A stretch of 64,000 bases of DNA from Neorhizobium sp. (GCA_028283725.1 JAPWKC010000002.1:467025-531024), one strand, 5' to 3'; positions 26,931 through 36,029 are shown, counted from the first letter of the stretch. A program made the numbers and translations. The notes: generated from the sequence alone by a model not told the origin.

Positions 26931-27622
26931 AAAGGGTGGCCGGGCAGAGCGTCATGGGGAACCGATGGCCACTGTCGGTAGATATCGATGACATGTGTGC
27001 TTGCGTCCCGCAGGTGTTCGTGGAGTTCGCTGCGGATCAATGAAGCATCTTTCTTGCGCAATGCGGCGATGATCGGATCGTGGGTGCGGGCGATCTCGAC
27101 CGGATCATCATAGATCCGGCCAACGAGAGCGATGCCCGATCGGAGTTCGGTCGCGATCTGGTCGAAGAGCTTGAGAATGCGGGAATTTCCCCCGACGGCG
27201 CAGAGCATGCGGTGGAAGGCATAGTCCTGCACGACCTGTTCCTGCGTGCGGCCTTCGGCGCCGAGTGCCTTCAATAGTTCCACCTGCGCTTCCAGCTGTT
27301 CGAGATCGCGATCGGTCATCTTCCCAACCAGCGCCTGCGCATTATGCGTCTCGAGACATTCGCGCAGATCGTAGATCTCGGCCAATTCGTCGGCATTATA
27401 GCTGCGAACGAAAAAGCCTCTGCGCGGATGCGAGACGATCAGCCCCTGGCTTTCAAGAAGGCGAAGCGCTTCGCGGACAGGCGCCCGTGAGGTTCCCATC
27501 TGCTCGGCGATGCGGGCCTCGGTCACGTGCTCGCCAGGACGCAAAAGACCGTCTCCAATCGCCTGCAGAACCTGATCGGCAATGCGGCTTGGCAGGTCTG
27601 CTTGTTCGAGAGGCTTGAACAT
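26927..27622 (-). CDS. GntR-family (FCD/FadR subclass) regulator
   Basis: This 231-residue regulator has an N-terminal GntR winged helix (IADQVLQAIGDGLLRPGEHVTEARIAEQMGTSRAPVREALRLLESQGLI) and an all-helical FCD domain with metal/ligand positions (DYAFHRMLC, HDPIIAALRKKDA, LHEHLRDASTHV). ATG at 27622 has AAGGA seven bases upstream; a start at 27637 is less likely. It is divergent from the dehydrogenase that opens the 28-39 kb island, with a GTCGAC-centred palindrome between them, so it probably represses that island. FCD regulators often sense organic acids. Confidence 0.92.
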   Translation of the reverse strand: MFKPLEQADLPSRIADQVLQAIGDGLLRPGEHVTEARIAEQMGTSRAPVREALRLLESQGLIVSHPRRGFFVRSYNADELAEIYDLRECLETHNAQALVGKMTDRDLEQLEAQVELLKALGAEGRTQEQVVQDYAFHRMLCAVGGNSRILKLFDQIATELRSGIALVGRIYDDPVEIARTHDPIIAALRKKDASLIRSELHEHLRDASTHVIDIYRQWPSVPHDALPGHPF

Positions 27623-27978
27623 GTGGTGGTCCTTCATCGCGTCGTTGGAGCGGCCAGCCCCTGATCGCCTTCTACCGCGTCAGGCGGCCATCTTAAATAT
27701 CGAACGAAGAAAATTAAATTGCATTCTGTCGATTGTCGACGATTGACACACGATAGTCGCCCGGTATCATGCCCGCAATTCCAAGGGGCGCACGCATCGC
27801 GAACCCTCAAAAATAATTGGGGAACCGAATTGACGAAACCGAACGGAACAGCCGCACCGGCTGCTCTGGGTCCGGACTATTGTGTCTTTGCCGGGGTCAG
27901 GTCAGATACCGAGGCGTCAAACGCCTTGCTCACATCTTTCGGCACACCCTGCGTGTGGATGGAACATGGGTGCGCCCT
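27623..27978. other. Divergent regulatory region between gntR and the dehydrogenase
   Basis: This 356-base stretch holds an AT-rich block (27695-27722), the palindrome at 27727-27748 and an open reading frame ending at 27982. From a possible TTG at 27830 that frame gives about 50 residues with no recognised motif. The start of the downstream gene is itself uncertain here. Confidence 0.5.
27727..27748. promoter_or_regulatory. GTCGAC-centred palindrome, candidate GntR operator
   Basis: The core GTCGAC (27735-27740) is flanked symmetrically by AT/AT and by TGTC/GACA at 27727-27730 and 27745-27748. Eighteen of 22 positions are self-complementary. TTGTCGAC-like sites are typical for FCD-type GntR repressors. 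It lies 105 bases from the gntR start. Confidence 0.6.
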
Positions 27979-28944
27979 GTGAGTGGTGCAGGCACACATG
28001 AGCCTATCGACGTTGTCGCCCTTTCGAGGGTTTTCGATCTGCCGCGCCTGTTCGACGTCGATGGTGTAGCGGTTCGTCTGCTGCGGCCCGAAGAGGTTAT
28101 AGACCCGAAGAGCATCGAGGCCGCGGTCGCCTGGCTGCCGGAAGATCGGGCCTTCGATGCCTATCCGAACCTTCGCATGGTTTCGTCCATCGCCGCGGGT
28201 GTGGACAGCATATTGGCCTGCCCGTCGCTGCGGCCACAGATTGCCGTCACCCGTATCCGTGATAGCCGGCAGGCAGATCTGATGGCCGGTTTCGCTGCCT
28301 GGCAAGTCGTCTGGCATCATCGCCGGATGGGCGATTACCTCGCCAACCAGTCCCGCAGGCTCTGGGAACGCAGCTACCGACCGGCCGCCCCCGAGACGGT
28401 CGTGGTTGGCGTGCTCGGCTATGGCCTGATGGGGCGGCGCTGCGCCGAGGCGATCGCCGCCATGGGTTTTCGCGTGATTGTGGCGCGCAATTCGGCTCTC
28501 GCGCCGGGTGAAGCGGTGCCTTCAGGCATAGAGATCGTATCGGGCAGCGACGCCGTCCACACGGTCGCAGCGCAGGCCGATATCCTGATTAATGTCCTGC
28601 CGCTCACGGATGCGACGCGCGATCTTCTGAACCGGGACTTCTTCGAGCGGATGCCGGAAGGCGCCGCCATTATCCAGATGGGTCGTGGCGAGCATCTGAT
28701 CGAGGCCGATCTTGTCGCGGCTCTCGATCAAGGGCACTTGAGCGGCGCCAGCATCGATGTGTTCCGCCAGGAGCCGCCGCCGCAAGAGCATCCCTTCTGG
28801 CTGCATCCGCGCATCGTCGTCACCCCGCACAAGGCCTCCGACACGACGCCTGCGGAAGTCCTGCGCCAGATCGCGGAAAATTTCGTCGCGTTGCGCGAAG
28901 GGCGCGTGCCGCCCGGCATCGTCGACCGAACTGCGGGGTACTGA
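27979..28944 (+). CDS. D-2-hydroxyacid dehydrogenase, glyoxylate/hydroxypyruvate reductase A-like
   Basis: This protein of about 321 residues resembles GhrA. It shows the substrate-domain stretch LRMVSSIAAGVDSILA, an NAD(P)-binding motif VGVLGYGLMGRRCAEAIAAMGF, and catalytic Arg in IIQMGRGEHLIEADL, Glu in DVFRQEPPP and His in VVTPHKAS. It probably reduces a 2-oxoacid such as glyoxylate, or runs in reverse. The start is uncertain. GTG at 27979 is used because upstream residues in this frame do not look like protein, but its ribosome site is poor, and other GTGs (for example at 27970) are possible. It is first gene of the GntR-controlled island. Confidence 0.82.
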   Translation: MSGAGTHEPIDVVALSRVFDLPRLFDVDGVAVRLLRPEEVIDPKSIEAAVAWLPEDRAFDAYPNLRMVSSIAAGVDSILACPSLRPQIAVTRIRDSRQADLMAGFAAWQVVWHHRRMGDYLANQSRRLWERSYRPAAPETVVVGVLGYGLMGRRCAEAIAAMGFRVIVARNSALAPGEAVPSGIEIVSGSDAVHTVAAQADILINVLPLTDATRDLLNRDFFERMPEGAAIIQMGRGEHLIEADLVAALDQGHLSGASIDVFRQEPPPQEHPFWLHPRIVVTPHKASDTTPAEVLRQIAENFVALREGRVPPGIVDRTAGY

Positions 28945-28988
28945 CCACCGTCTCCGCCTCAAACACCGACTGTATGGAGAATGCCAGC

Positions 28989-30611
28989 ATGACCATGCCA
29001 ACTCGGCTACTGACCAACGGAAAGATATGGTGCGGCCTGAAGGAGGGTTTCACCGAAGCGGTCGCGATCGAAGGCGACAGGATACTGGCGATCGGAACGG
29101 CTGCAGAAATGGCGGCGTTGGCCGGCCCGCAAACGGATATCATCGACCTCGGCGGCAAGCTCGCCGTTCCGGGCCTCAACGATGCCCATATGCATCTCCA
29201 CCATTACGGAACGAGCCTTGTCCAGTTGAACCTGACGCCGGAATCGGGCGTCAGAACGGTGCAGGCGATCGTCGATCTGGTGAAGGTGGCGGTTGCCGCG
29301 GCAAGTCCGGGACAGTGGATCCTCGGTCGCGGCTACGATCACGACAAGCTTGCCGAGCTTCGCCATCCGACCGCAGCCGAGCTTGATGCGGTCTCGCCGG
29401 ACAATCCGGTCTTCCTCACGCGAACCTGCGGCCATACGACCATCGCCAATTCGCTTGCGCTTCAGGCGGGCGGGATCGGCAACGAGACGCCCGATCCGTT
29501 CGGCGGCAAGATCGGACGTACGGATGGCAAGCCGAATGGCCTCCTGTTCGAAAATGCCCGTGATCCGGTGCGCGCGGTCATCCCGCCGGCAACGGAAGCC
29601 GAGCTGATGAACGCCATCGAAATGGGCGGCCGCAAGCTTTTGAGCTACGGCATCACCTCCGTCATGGAGGCTGCGATCGGGATCAACGGCGGCGAGGTTG
29701 AACTCGATGCCTATCTCAGGGCGCGGGAGCAAAACCGTATTCCATTGCGCGTCACTGGCACGCTGATGGGGGATCTGGAGCGCAATATTCTCGATTACGC
29801 CCAGTCGAAGGGGCTGGTGACGGGTGTCGGCGACGACATGTTCCGCATTGGGCCGGTCAAGTTCTTCACCGATGGTTCGGCGGGCGCCGGCACGGCGTGG
29901 TTCTCCATCCCTTATGAAAACGATGCCAGCAATTATGGCGTTCGCTGCCTGACGCAGGAGCAGACCGACGAGCTGACGCTTGCGGCGCATCGCGCCGGCT
30001 ATCAGATCGCGCCGCATGCCATCGGCGATGCGGCGATCTCCATGGTCCTCAACGCCTATGAGAAGGCCTTTGCGGAATTGCCGGATCCCGACCGCCGGCA
30101 CCGCATCGAGCATTGCGGCTGGCATGTCCCGGACGATCTCGCACGCATGAAAGAGATGAAGGTCATACCTGCCGGCCAGCCAACCTTCCTCTATTATTTC
30201 GGCGAGGGCTATCACACGATCTTCGGCAACGAGCGGCCGCAGCATTGCTACCCGTTCAAGACCTGGCTCGAAGAGGGGCTGCATCCCTCCGCGTCTACCG
30301 ATTGTCCGGTGACTTCGCCGGATCCGATGCCGTGCCTCTATGCCATGGTGGCGCGTCAATCCGATACCGGCAAGCCGCTCGGCACGGCACAGGCGCTCAC
30401 CGTCGCACAGGCACTGCATCTCTATACCTACGAAGCGGCCTACGGCGTCCATGACGAGGAGCGCAAGGGTCGGCTTATCCCTGGCCAGCTGGCCGATATC
30501 GCCGTGTTCGACACGGACTTTTTCTCCGTCGACCCGGAAGAATTCCTGACCGCCAAATGCCTGATGACCCTTTTGGGTGGGGAGGTCGTGTTTCGCGCGG
30601 ATCCTGCCTGA
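28989..30611 (+). CDS. YtcJ-like amidohydrolase, first of a tandem pair
   Basis: This 540-residue amidohydrolase-superfamily (amidohydro_3) enzyme has an N-terminal beta segment (LLTNGKIWCGLKEGFTEAVAIEGDRILAIG), metal motif DAHMHLHHYG, then PHAIGDAAI, HRIEHCGW and ASTDCPVTSPDP. The C-terminal beta strand ends in GQLADIAVFD. No signal peptide is seen. ATG at 28989 has GGAGA eight bases before it; an ATG at 28974 is the alternative. About half the residues match the next gene product by eye over the full length. Family members hydrolyse amide, carbamate or ring bonds of varied small molecules, so the reaction is not assigned. Confidence 0.88.
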   Translation: MTMPTRLLTNGKIWCGLKEGFTEAVAIEGDRILAIGTAAEMAALAGPQTDIIDLGGKLAVPGLNDAHMHLHHYGTSLVQLNLTPESGVRTVQAIVDLVKVAVAAASPGQWILGRGYDHDKLAELRHPTAAELDAVSPDNPVFLTRTCGHTTIANSLALQAGGIGNETPDPFGGKIGRTDGKPNGLLFENARDPVRAVIPPATEAELMNAIEMGGRKLLSYGITSVMEAAIGINGGEVELDAYLRAREQNRIPLRVTGTLMGDLERNILDYAQSKGLVTGVGDDMFRIGPVKFFTDGSAGAGTAWFSIPYENDASNYGVRCLTQEQTDELTLAAHRAGYQIAPHAIGDAAISMVLNAYEKAFAELPDPDRRHRIEHCGWHVPDDLARMKEMKVIPAGQPTFLYYFGEGYHTIFGNERPQHCYPFKTWLEEGLHPSASTDCPVTSPDPMPCLYAMVARQSDTGKPLGTAQALTVAQALHLYTYEAAYGVHDEERKGRLIPGQLADIAVFDTDFFSVDPEEFLTAKCLMTLLGGEVVFRADPA

Positions 30612-30768
30612 CCCGCCCGTCGAGCCGGCCGCCTCGACCTTACTGCCTTGATTTCGCCTCGCCTCCACAGGGCGTTGCCCACTGCATCACGAAAACGATA
30701 AACGGGAATTTTGCCATGACCTCCATGCCAGCCGAATTTTCTTCAATCGCAGACGGGAGGATCGTACG

Positions 30769-32382
30769 ATGAGCGCTGTTGCGGATGTTTTGCTGACGGG
30801 TGGCAAGATCTGGCTTGGCCAGAAAGAGGGCTTCGCCGAGGCGCTGGCGATCAAAGGCGAGACGGTGCTTGCCTGCGGCAGCGCCACGGAGATGGCAGCA
30901 CTTGCCGGCCCTTCGACGGAGATCATCGATCTTGAGGGCAGGCTGGCGACGCCCGGTCTTTATGACGTCCATACGCATCTGGCCCATTTCGGTCTGGGAT
31001 TGAAGAACCTCGATCTCAACCCACGCAAGATCACCAGCGTGAGCGCGCTTCTCGATGAGGTCGCCGCGGCGGTCAAGACGCGGGCGCCCGGCGAGTGGGT
31101 GATCGGCCGCGGCTATGATCACTCCAAGCTTTCGGAAAACCGGCATCCGACCCGCCAGGAACTGGATGCGATTGCGCCCGACAATCCGGTCTACGTCGTG
31201 CGCGCCTGCGGTCATGTCGGCGTTGCCAACTCCGTTGCGTTGACGCTCGGTGGCATTACCTACGAGACGCCCGATCCCGATGGCGGAGCGATCGGCCGTG
31301 CCGACGGCGAACTGACCGGTCTGCTTGCGGAAAATGCCCGTGCGCCGGTTGCCAGCAAGCAACCCGTTCCTGATCTCGACGACTATATCGAGGCGATCGA
31401 AGCCGGCGGCAGGATGATGCTGAGCTACGGCATTACCTCGACCATGGATGCGGCCGTCGGCATGAGCAATGGCTGGACCGAATTCGACGCCTATGAGACG
31501 GCCAAGGCGACCGGCCGCCTGCCGGTGCGCGTCTCCATGTGCCTGATCGGCGACAAGGAGCGCAACATTCTCGAAGAGGCGACCGAGAAAGGCTATGTCG
31601 CCGGCTCCGGCGACGACATGCTGCGGGTGCGGCAGGTCAAGATTTTCATCGATGGCAGTATCGGCGGCAAGACCGCGGCGATGAAGACGCCCTATGAGGG
31701 CACGGACGGCGACCATGGCCTCTTCTGCCTGACGCAGGACGAAACCGATGCACTGGTAAAGCGGGCCCATGATCTCGGCTACCAGATGGCCGTGCATGCA
31801 ATCGGCGATGCCGCGATCGAACGCATTCTCAATGCATTTCGTGCAGCCCAGGAGGCCAATCCGGCAGCCGATCGTCGCCACCGTATCGAGCATTGCGGCT
31901 GGCTCTCCCACGAGCAGATCGCGACCATGGTGGAACTCGGCGCGCTGCCTGCGCCGCAGCCGGACTTCATCTATTATTTCGGCGATCAGTATGTCGAGGT
32001 CAGGGGCAAGGAAGCCTCGGACTTTGCCTATCCGATGCGCACCTGGATCGATGCGGGCCTGAGGCCATCCGCCTCCACCGATTGCCCGGTCACGCCCCTC
32101 AACCCGTTTGCCGGTCTCTATGCGATGGTGACGCGCACGACGGACAAGGGCACCGTTCTCGGCGCCGATCAGGCGCTGACGATGGAAGAGGCGCTCAACG
32201 CCTATACGCTGGAATCGGCCTATGCCAGCCATGAGGAAAAGATCAAGGGCCGGCTGGTGCCCGGCCAGCTGGCGGACATCGCCGTCTTTTCGCAGGATCT
32301 CTTCGACATCGCCCCATCGGAAATCCTCAACACCACCTGCGACATGACGCTGCTCGGCGGCAAGGTGGTCTTTCAGAAATAG
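30769..32382 (+). CDS. YtcJ-like amidohydrolase, second of a tandem pair
   Basis: This 537-residue paralogue of the preceding enzyme has metal motif DVHTHLAHFG, then VHAIGDAAIERIL, HRIEHCGW, ASTDCPVTPLNP and GQLADIAVF. The first metal motif differs from its partner (DVHTH against DAHMH), and the loop after GRGYDH diverges, suggesting related but distinct substrates. The start has GGGAGG at a good distance. A 157-base gap separates it from the first copy, and its stop overlaps the ribosome site of the next permease gene, so it is operon-linked to the importer. Confidence 0.88.
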   Translation: MSAVADVLLTGGKIWLGQKEGFAEALAIKGETVLACGSATEMAALAGPSTEIIDLEGRLATPGLYDVHTHLAHFGLGLKNLDLNPRKITSVSALLDEVAAAVKTRAPGEWVIGRGYDHSKLSENRHPTRQELDAIAPDNPVYVVRACGHVGVANSVALTLGGITYETPDPDGGAIGRADGELTGLLAENARAPVASKQPVPDLDDYIEAIEAGGRMMLSYGITSTMDAAVGMSNGWTEFDAYETAKATGRLPVRVSMCLIGDKERNILEEATEKGYVAGSGDDMLRVRQVKIFIDGSIGGKTAAMKTPYEGTDGDHGLFCLTQDETDALVKRAHDLGYQMAVHAIGDAAIERILNAFRAAQEANPAADRRHRIEHCGWLSHEQIATMVELGALPAPQPDFIYYFGDQYVEVRGKEASDFAYPMRTWIDAGLRPSASTDCPVTPLNPFAGLYAMVTRTTDKGTVLGADQALTMEEALNAYTLESAYASHEEKIKGRLVPGQLADIAVFSQDLFDIAPSEILNTTCDMTLLGGKVVFQK

Positions 32383-32394
32383 GAGGTCCAAGCG

Positions 32395-33330
32395 ATGCTC
32401 TCCCTGATCATGCGCCGGCTTGGCCTTTCCATTCCCGTTCTTCTCGGGGTGCTGGTCTTCGGCTTTCTCTTGTTGCAGATGGTGCCGGGCGATCCGGCAC
32501 TGGTTCTCGCCGGCCCGACGGCGCCGCCTGACGTCGTCGAGGCCATCCGCAAATCCATGGGCCTCGACCAGCCGCTTCTCGTCCAGTTCTGGATCTATTT
32601 CGAACGGGTCGTGTCGGGTGATCTCGGCCGCTCGATGATCTCCAACAAGCCGGTGCTCGAGGAACTCGGCAGCGCGATCGGCCCGACGATCGAGCTGATG
32701 GTCGCCTGCCTCATCTGGTCCATCCCGCTCGGTATCGGCATGGGAACGCTCGCCGCCCGCCATCGCGGCTCGCTCACCGACCGCGTCGTCATGTCGTTTT
32801 CGGTGGCCGGCGTCTCGCTGCCGATCTTCTTCATCTGCCTGCTGCTGATCCAGTTCTTCGGCATCACGCTGCGGCTCTTTCCCTTCGTCGGCCGCGGCGG
32901 GCCGCTTTGGACGCTTGAGGGGCTGCAGCACATCTTCCTTCCCGCACTCTCGCTTGGTCTCGTCTTCATCGGCCCCGTCGCGCGCATGACACGGTCCTCG
33001 GTGCTCGAAGTTCTGAGCCAGGATTATGTTCGAACCGCCCGCGCCAAGGGGCTGACCGAGGGCATGGTGGTGATGCGCCATGCGCTGCGCAATGCGCTGA
33101 TCCCCGTCGTCACGCTCGTCGGGTTGCAGGCGGGCTATCTTCTGGGGGGCGCCGTCGTCACCGAGACGATCTTTTCCTGGCCGGGCATCGGCCGGCTCGC
33201 CGTCGGCGGCATTCTGTCCAGCGATTTTCCCATCGCCCAGGGCTGTATTCTGGCCATGGCGCTGACCTTCATCGCGATCAATCTGGTCGTCGATCTCCTC
33301 TATTCGGTTCTCGACCCGAGGGTGAAATGA
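32395..33330 (+). CDS. ABC importer permease, DppB type (importer without ATPase genes)
   Basis: This 311-residue permease has about six spans. The family start LLLQMVPGDPALVLAGPTAPPDVVEAIRKSMGLDQPLLVQFWIYF and the EAA-type loop SQDYVRTARAKGLTEGMVVMRHALRN are clear. The strong AGGAGG ribosome site overlaps the preceding stop codon. It overlaps the following permease gene by 4 bases. No ATPase gene occurs in this operon. Confidence 0.94.
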   Translation: MLSLIMRRLGLSIPVLLGVLVFGFLLLQMVPGDPALVLAGPTAPPDVVEAIRKSMGLDQPLLVQFWIYFERVVSGDLGRSMISNKPVLEELGSAIGPTIELMVACLIWSIPLGIGMGTLAARHRGSLTDRVVMSFSVAGVSLPIFFICLLLIQFFGITLRLFPFVGRGGPLWTLEGLQHIFLPALSLGLVFIGPVARMTRSSVLEVLSQDYVRTARAKGLTEGMVVMRHALRNALIPVVTLVGLQAGYLLGGAVVTETIFSWPGIGRLAVGGILSSDFPIAQGCILAMALTFIAINLVVDLLYSVLDPRVK

Positions 33331-34235
33331 TGAGCGCTGCCACGACAAATCTCGCCGTATCGGAAATCCAGCAGCCTGTGGACGACTATGAGCGCCTCGC
33401 CTGGTGGAAGCGGCTGCTGCGTGATCCGGCGGCCTTCGTTGCGATCACCGTGCTCGCCATCATTTGCCTTGCGGCGATCTTGGCGCCGCTGCTTGCCCCG
33501 CATGATCCCTATGCCAGCAGCCGCAAGGTGATGCTGCCGCCCTTCTGGGCCGCACGCGGTGACGTCACCTATCTCCTCGGCACGGATCCGCAGGGCCGTG
33601 ATATCCTGAGCCGGCTTCTCTACGGTACCCGGCTGACACTGCTGATCGGCCTTGTCTCGGTTGCGATCGGCGGTGTGTTCGGCTCTTTCCTCGGGCTTCT
33701 GGCCGCCTTCTACAAATCGCTCGATCCCTGGATCATGCGGATGTCGGACATTCTTTTATCGCTTCCGGCCATCCTTTTGGGGCTGGCGCTGGTCGCGGTC
33801 ATGGGGCAGGGGATTACCCCGATCGTGGTGGCGCTGGTGATCTCGACTATTCCCGATTGCGCCCGTGTCGCCCGCGGCATTGCAATCGGCGTGATGAACC
33901 AGGAGTTCATCGTCGCGGGCAAGGCGCTCGGTATTCGCGACCATAATCTCTTCACCCGCTATCTGCTGCGCAATTGCATCTCCTCGGTGATGATCTTTTT
34001 GAGCCTGCGCTTCAGCCAGCTGATCCTGACCGCCGCCTCCCTGTCCTTCCTGGGGCTCGGTGCCCGCCCGCCCGTTGCCGAGCTTGGCATGATGGCAGCG
34101 CAGGGCAGGGACTTCTTTCTTTTTGCCCCGCATATCGCCGTCATCCCGTCGATCCTCATTCTCATCATCGTGCTCGCCGCCAACGTGACGGGCGATGCCC
34201 TGCGCGACGTGCTCGACCCGCGCCTGCAAACCTGA
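33327..34235 (+). CDS. ABC importer permease, DppC type (importer without ATPase genes)
   Basis: This 302-residue permease has an N-terminal cytoplasmic stretch and the hallmark GTDPQGRDILSRLLYGTRLTLLIG. The EAA-type loop is NQEFIVAGKALGIRDHNLFTRYLLRN, and it ends in VTGDALRDVLDPRL. The start codons ATGATG overlap the upstream stop (ATGA), so coupling is tight; either Met may be used. It pairs with the DppB-type subunit and the binding protein that follows. Confidence 0.94.
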   Translation: MMSAATTNLAVSEIQQPVDDYERLAWWKRLLRDPAAFVAITVLAIICLAAILAPLLAPHDPYASSRKVMLPPFWAARGDVTYLLGTDPQGRDILSRLLYGTRLTLLIGLVSVAIGGVFGSFLGLLAAFYKSLDPWIMRMSDILLSLPAILLGLALVAVMGQGITPIVVALVISTIPDCARVARGIAIGVMNQEFIVAGKALGIRDHNLFTRYLLRNCISSVMIFLSLRFSQLILTAASLSFLGLGARPPVAELGMMAAQGRDFFLFAPHIAVIPSILILIIVLAANVTGDALRDVLDPRLQT

Positions 34236-34326
34236 CCGATCCAGACATGTCGGCCTTTCGGGCGGCAGATGCCGCCGCCGGGCCGGTTGCCGATTACTCA
34301 AGCCATTCGCAACACGGAGCATTGCC

Positions 34327-35934
34327 ATGATTTTCAGACAATCTTCATCCCTGGCTTCACGCCTGGTGACAGCGGCCCTTGCCGCCGCGGTCACGGTCCT
34401 GTCCGGCAGTTTTGCCATGGCAGACGGCGTCAATCTCTCGCGCCGCATCGACAGCAATAACTATGACCCGCAGAAATCCACGGCGACGGCCGCAGCCGAA
34501 GTGCTTTTCATGCTCGGCGATACGCTGGTTTCGCTGGATTACGACATGACGTCGCTGCATCCGGGCCTCGCCAAGAGCTGGGATGTGTCTGCCGATGGCC
34601 TGACCTACACGTTCCATCTGCGCGATGACGTGAAGTTCTGCGATGGCCGCGCGATGACGGCAGACGACGTGGCCTACAGCTTCAACCGCTGGATCAATCC
34701 GGCCACCAAATCGCCGGTCGCCTGGCGTGCCGGCGAGGTCGACAGCATTACGGCGACCGACAAGGACACGGTCAGCTACAAGCTGAAGAAGCCGTTTTCA
34801 GAGCTTCTCTACCAGCTGACCCAGAGCTTCGCGATCGTCATCGACAAAAACACGGTCGAGAAGCTGGGCGACAATTTTGGCGTATCCGGCTTCAACGGCA
34901 CCGGCCCGTTCTGCTGGGGCGAATGGCGGCCGCGCGACAAAATGGTTTTGAACCGCAACCCCGCCTATACATGGGGACCGGAGATCTATGCCAATCGCGG
35001 GCCGGCCAAGGTCGATTCCGTCACATGGTCGATCATCGGTGAGGAAAACACCCTGACGGCAGCCCTGATGACGGGCCAGACCGACGCATCGAATTACGTC
35101 CCGCCGATTGCCCTGCAGCAGTTCAGCACCATGCCCGGCTTCGTCAGCAGCACGTCCAAGTCTGCGCGTTACACGTATTTTCTTGGCTTCAAGCTCGACA
35201 AGCAGACGGTGAAGGATCTCGCCGTGCGCCAGGCGATCAACTACGCGGTCGATCGCGTGGCGCTGGTTCAGGACCAGATGTACGGCACCGTCACGCCGGC
35301 CTATAGCTACATCACCGAGGATACGCTCGACTGGAACCCTGACGTCGACAAGGTGCTGATCAAGGATTTCGATCCGGAAAAGGCCAAGACACTGCTTGAT
35401 CAGGACGGCTGGAAGGTCGGCTCCGACGGCATCCGCGAGAAAAACGGCGTCAAGCTCGCCCCGGTTCTCTACAGCTTCAACGGCGCCTGGACGAATATCG
35501 ATCAGGACATTCAGGCCGAACTTTTGAAGGTCGGCATCAACCTGCAGATCCAGGTATTCGATGCGACGGTCGCCTGGGGCAAGCTGGCGACGCAGGAATT
35601 CGACATGTTCACCATGGGCTACCCGTATTTCTCCGCGGGTGACGCGATGAACCTCTACTTCCGTTCGGGCAATACGCCGGCTCCGAACCGCACCAACTGG
35701 AAGGACCCGGAAACCGACGCGCTTCTGGCATCCGGCTCCGCTGCCACCTCCAATGCCGAGCGCGCCAAGGATTTTGGCAAGGTTCTCTACAAGGTGCATG
35801 ACGCGGTGAACTGGCTGCCGCTCTACCATGCGCCGATCATCATCGTGCAGACGGACAAGCTGAAGCCGATGAAGGCGCACCCGATCTACGGTGCTGCTTT
35901 CTACAAGGGGCTGGATCTCGAATTCGTCAAGTGA
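34327..35934 (+). CDS. Periplasmic substrate-binding protein, peptide/nickel (SBP_bac_5) family
   Basis: This 535-residue solute receptor has a Sec-type signal peptide (MIFRQSSSLASRLVTAAL, cleavage near AMA/DG) and the SBP_bac_5 landmarks FHLRDDVKFCDGRAMTADDVAYSFNRW and LAVRQAINYAVDRVALVQ. ATG at 34327 has CGGAG eight bases ahead; a frame extension to 34195 would overlap the permease gene. Here the binding protein follows the permeases, unlike the order at 20-26 kb. Two strong hairpins follow the stop codon. The ligand is unknown; the surrounding amidohydrolases and aminotransferase point to a nitrogenous compound. Confidence 0.93.
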   Translation: MIFRQSSSLASRLVTAALAAAVTVLSGSFAMADGVNLSRRIDSNNYDPQKSTATAAAEVLFMLGDTLVSLDYDMTSLHPGLAKSWDVSADGLTYTFHLRDDVKFCDGRAMTADDVAYSFNRWINPATKSPVAWRAGEVDSITATDKDTVSYKLKKPFSELLYQLTQSFAIVIDKNTVEKLGDNFGVSGFNGTGPFCWGEWRPRDKMVLNRNPAYTWGPEIYANRGPAKVDSVTWSIIGEENTLTAALMTGQTDASNYVPPIALQQFSTMPGFVSSTSKSARYTYFLGFKLDKQTVKDLAVRQAINYAVDRVALVQDQMYGTVTPAYSYITEDTLDWNPDVDKVLIKDFDPEKAKTLLDQDGWKVGSDGIREKNGVKLAPVLYSFNGAWTNIDQDIQAELLKVGINLQIQVFDATVAWGKLATQEFDMFTMGYPYFSAGDAMNLYFRSGNTPAPNRTNWKDPETDALLASGSAATSNAERAKDFGKVLYKVHDAVNWLPLYHAPIIIVQTDKLKPMKAHPIYGAAFYKGLDLEFVK

Positions 35935-35941
35935 GTGGCGT

Positions 35942-35980
35942 GACGGCCGGCCGCTGCTGGCTCTGGGCGGCCCGGCCGTC
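35942..35980 (+). other. First stem-loop after the binding-protein gene
   Basis: Nine-base arms GACGGCCGG (35942-35950) and CCGGCCGTC (35972-35980) pair perfectly, and CCGC/GCGG pairing can extend the stem inward. It lies directly after the stop codon. It may act as an mRNA 3'-end stabiliser or partial terminator within the operon. Confidence 0.6.
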
Positions 35981-36000
35981 GTCACCACCTGTTCGGAAAC

Positions 36001-36029
36001 CCGTCACCCTGCGACACGCGGGGTGACGG
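36001..36029 (+). other. Second, very stable stem-loop before the aminotransferase gene
   Basis: A 13-bp stem (36001-36013 with 36017-36029), twelve Watson-Crick pairs plus one G-U, closes a three-base loop ACA. It lies 59 bases before the aminotransferase start, with no T-run. It is likely to limit read-through from the abundant binding-protein transcript. Confidence 0.65.

Noticed and set aside
30640..33348. Open reading frame of about 900 codons on the minus strand
   Set aside because: It lies wholly antisense to the second amidohydrolase and the DppB-type permease, is very rich in Arg/Asp/Glu/His as expected from GC-biased antisense reading, and shows no domain.
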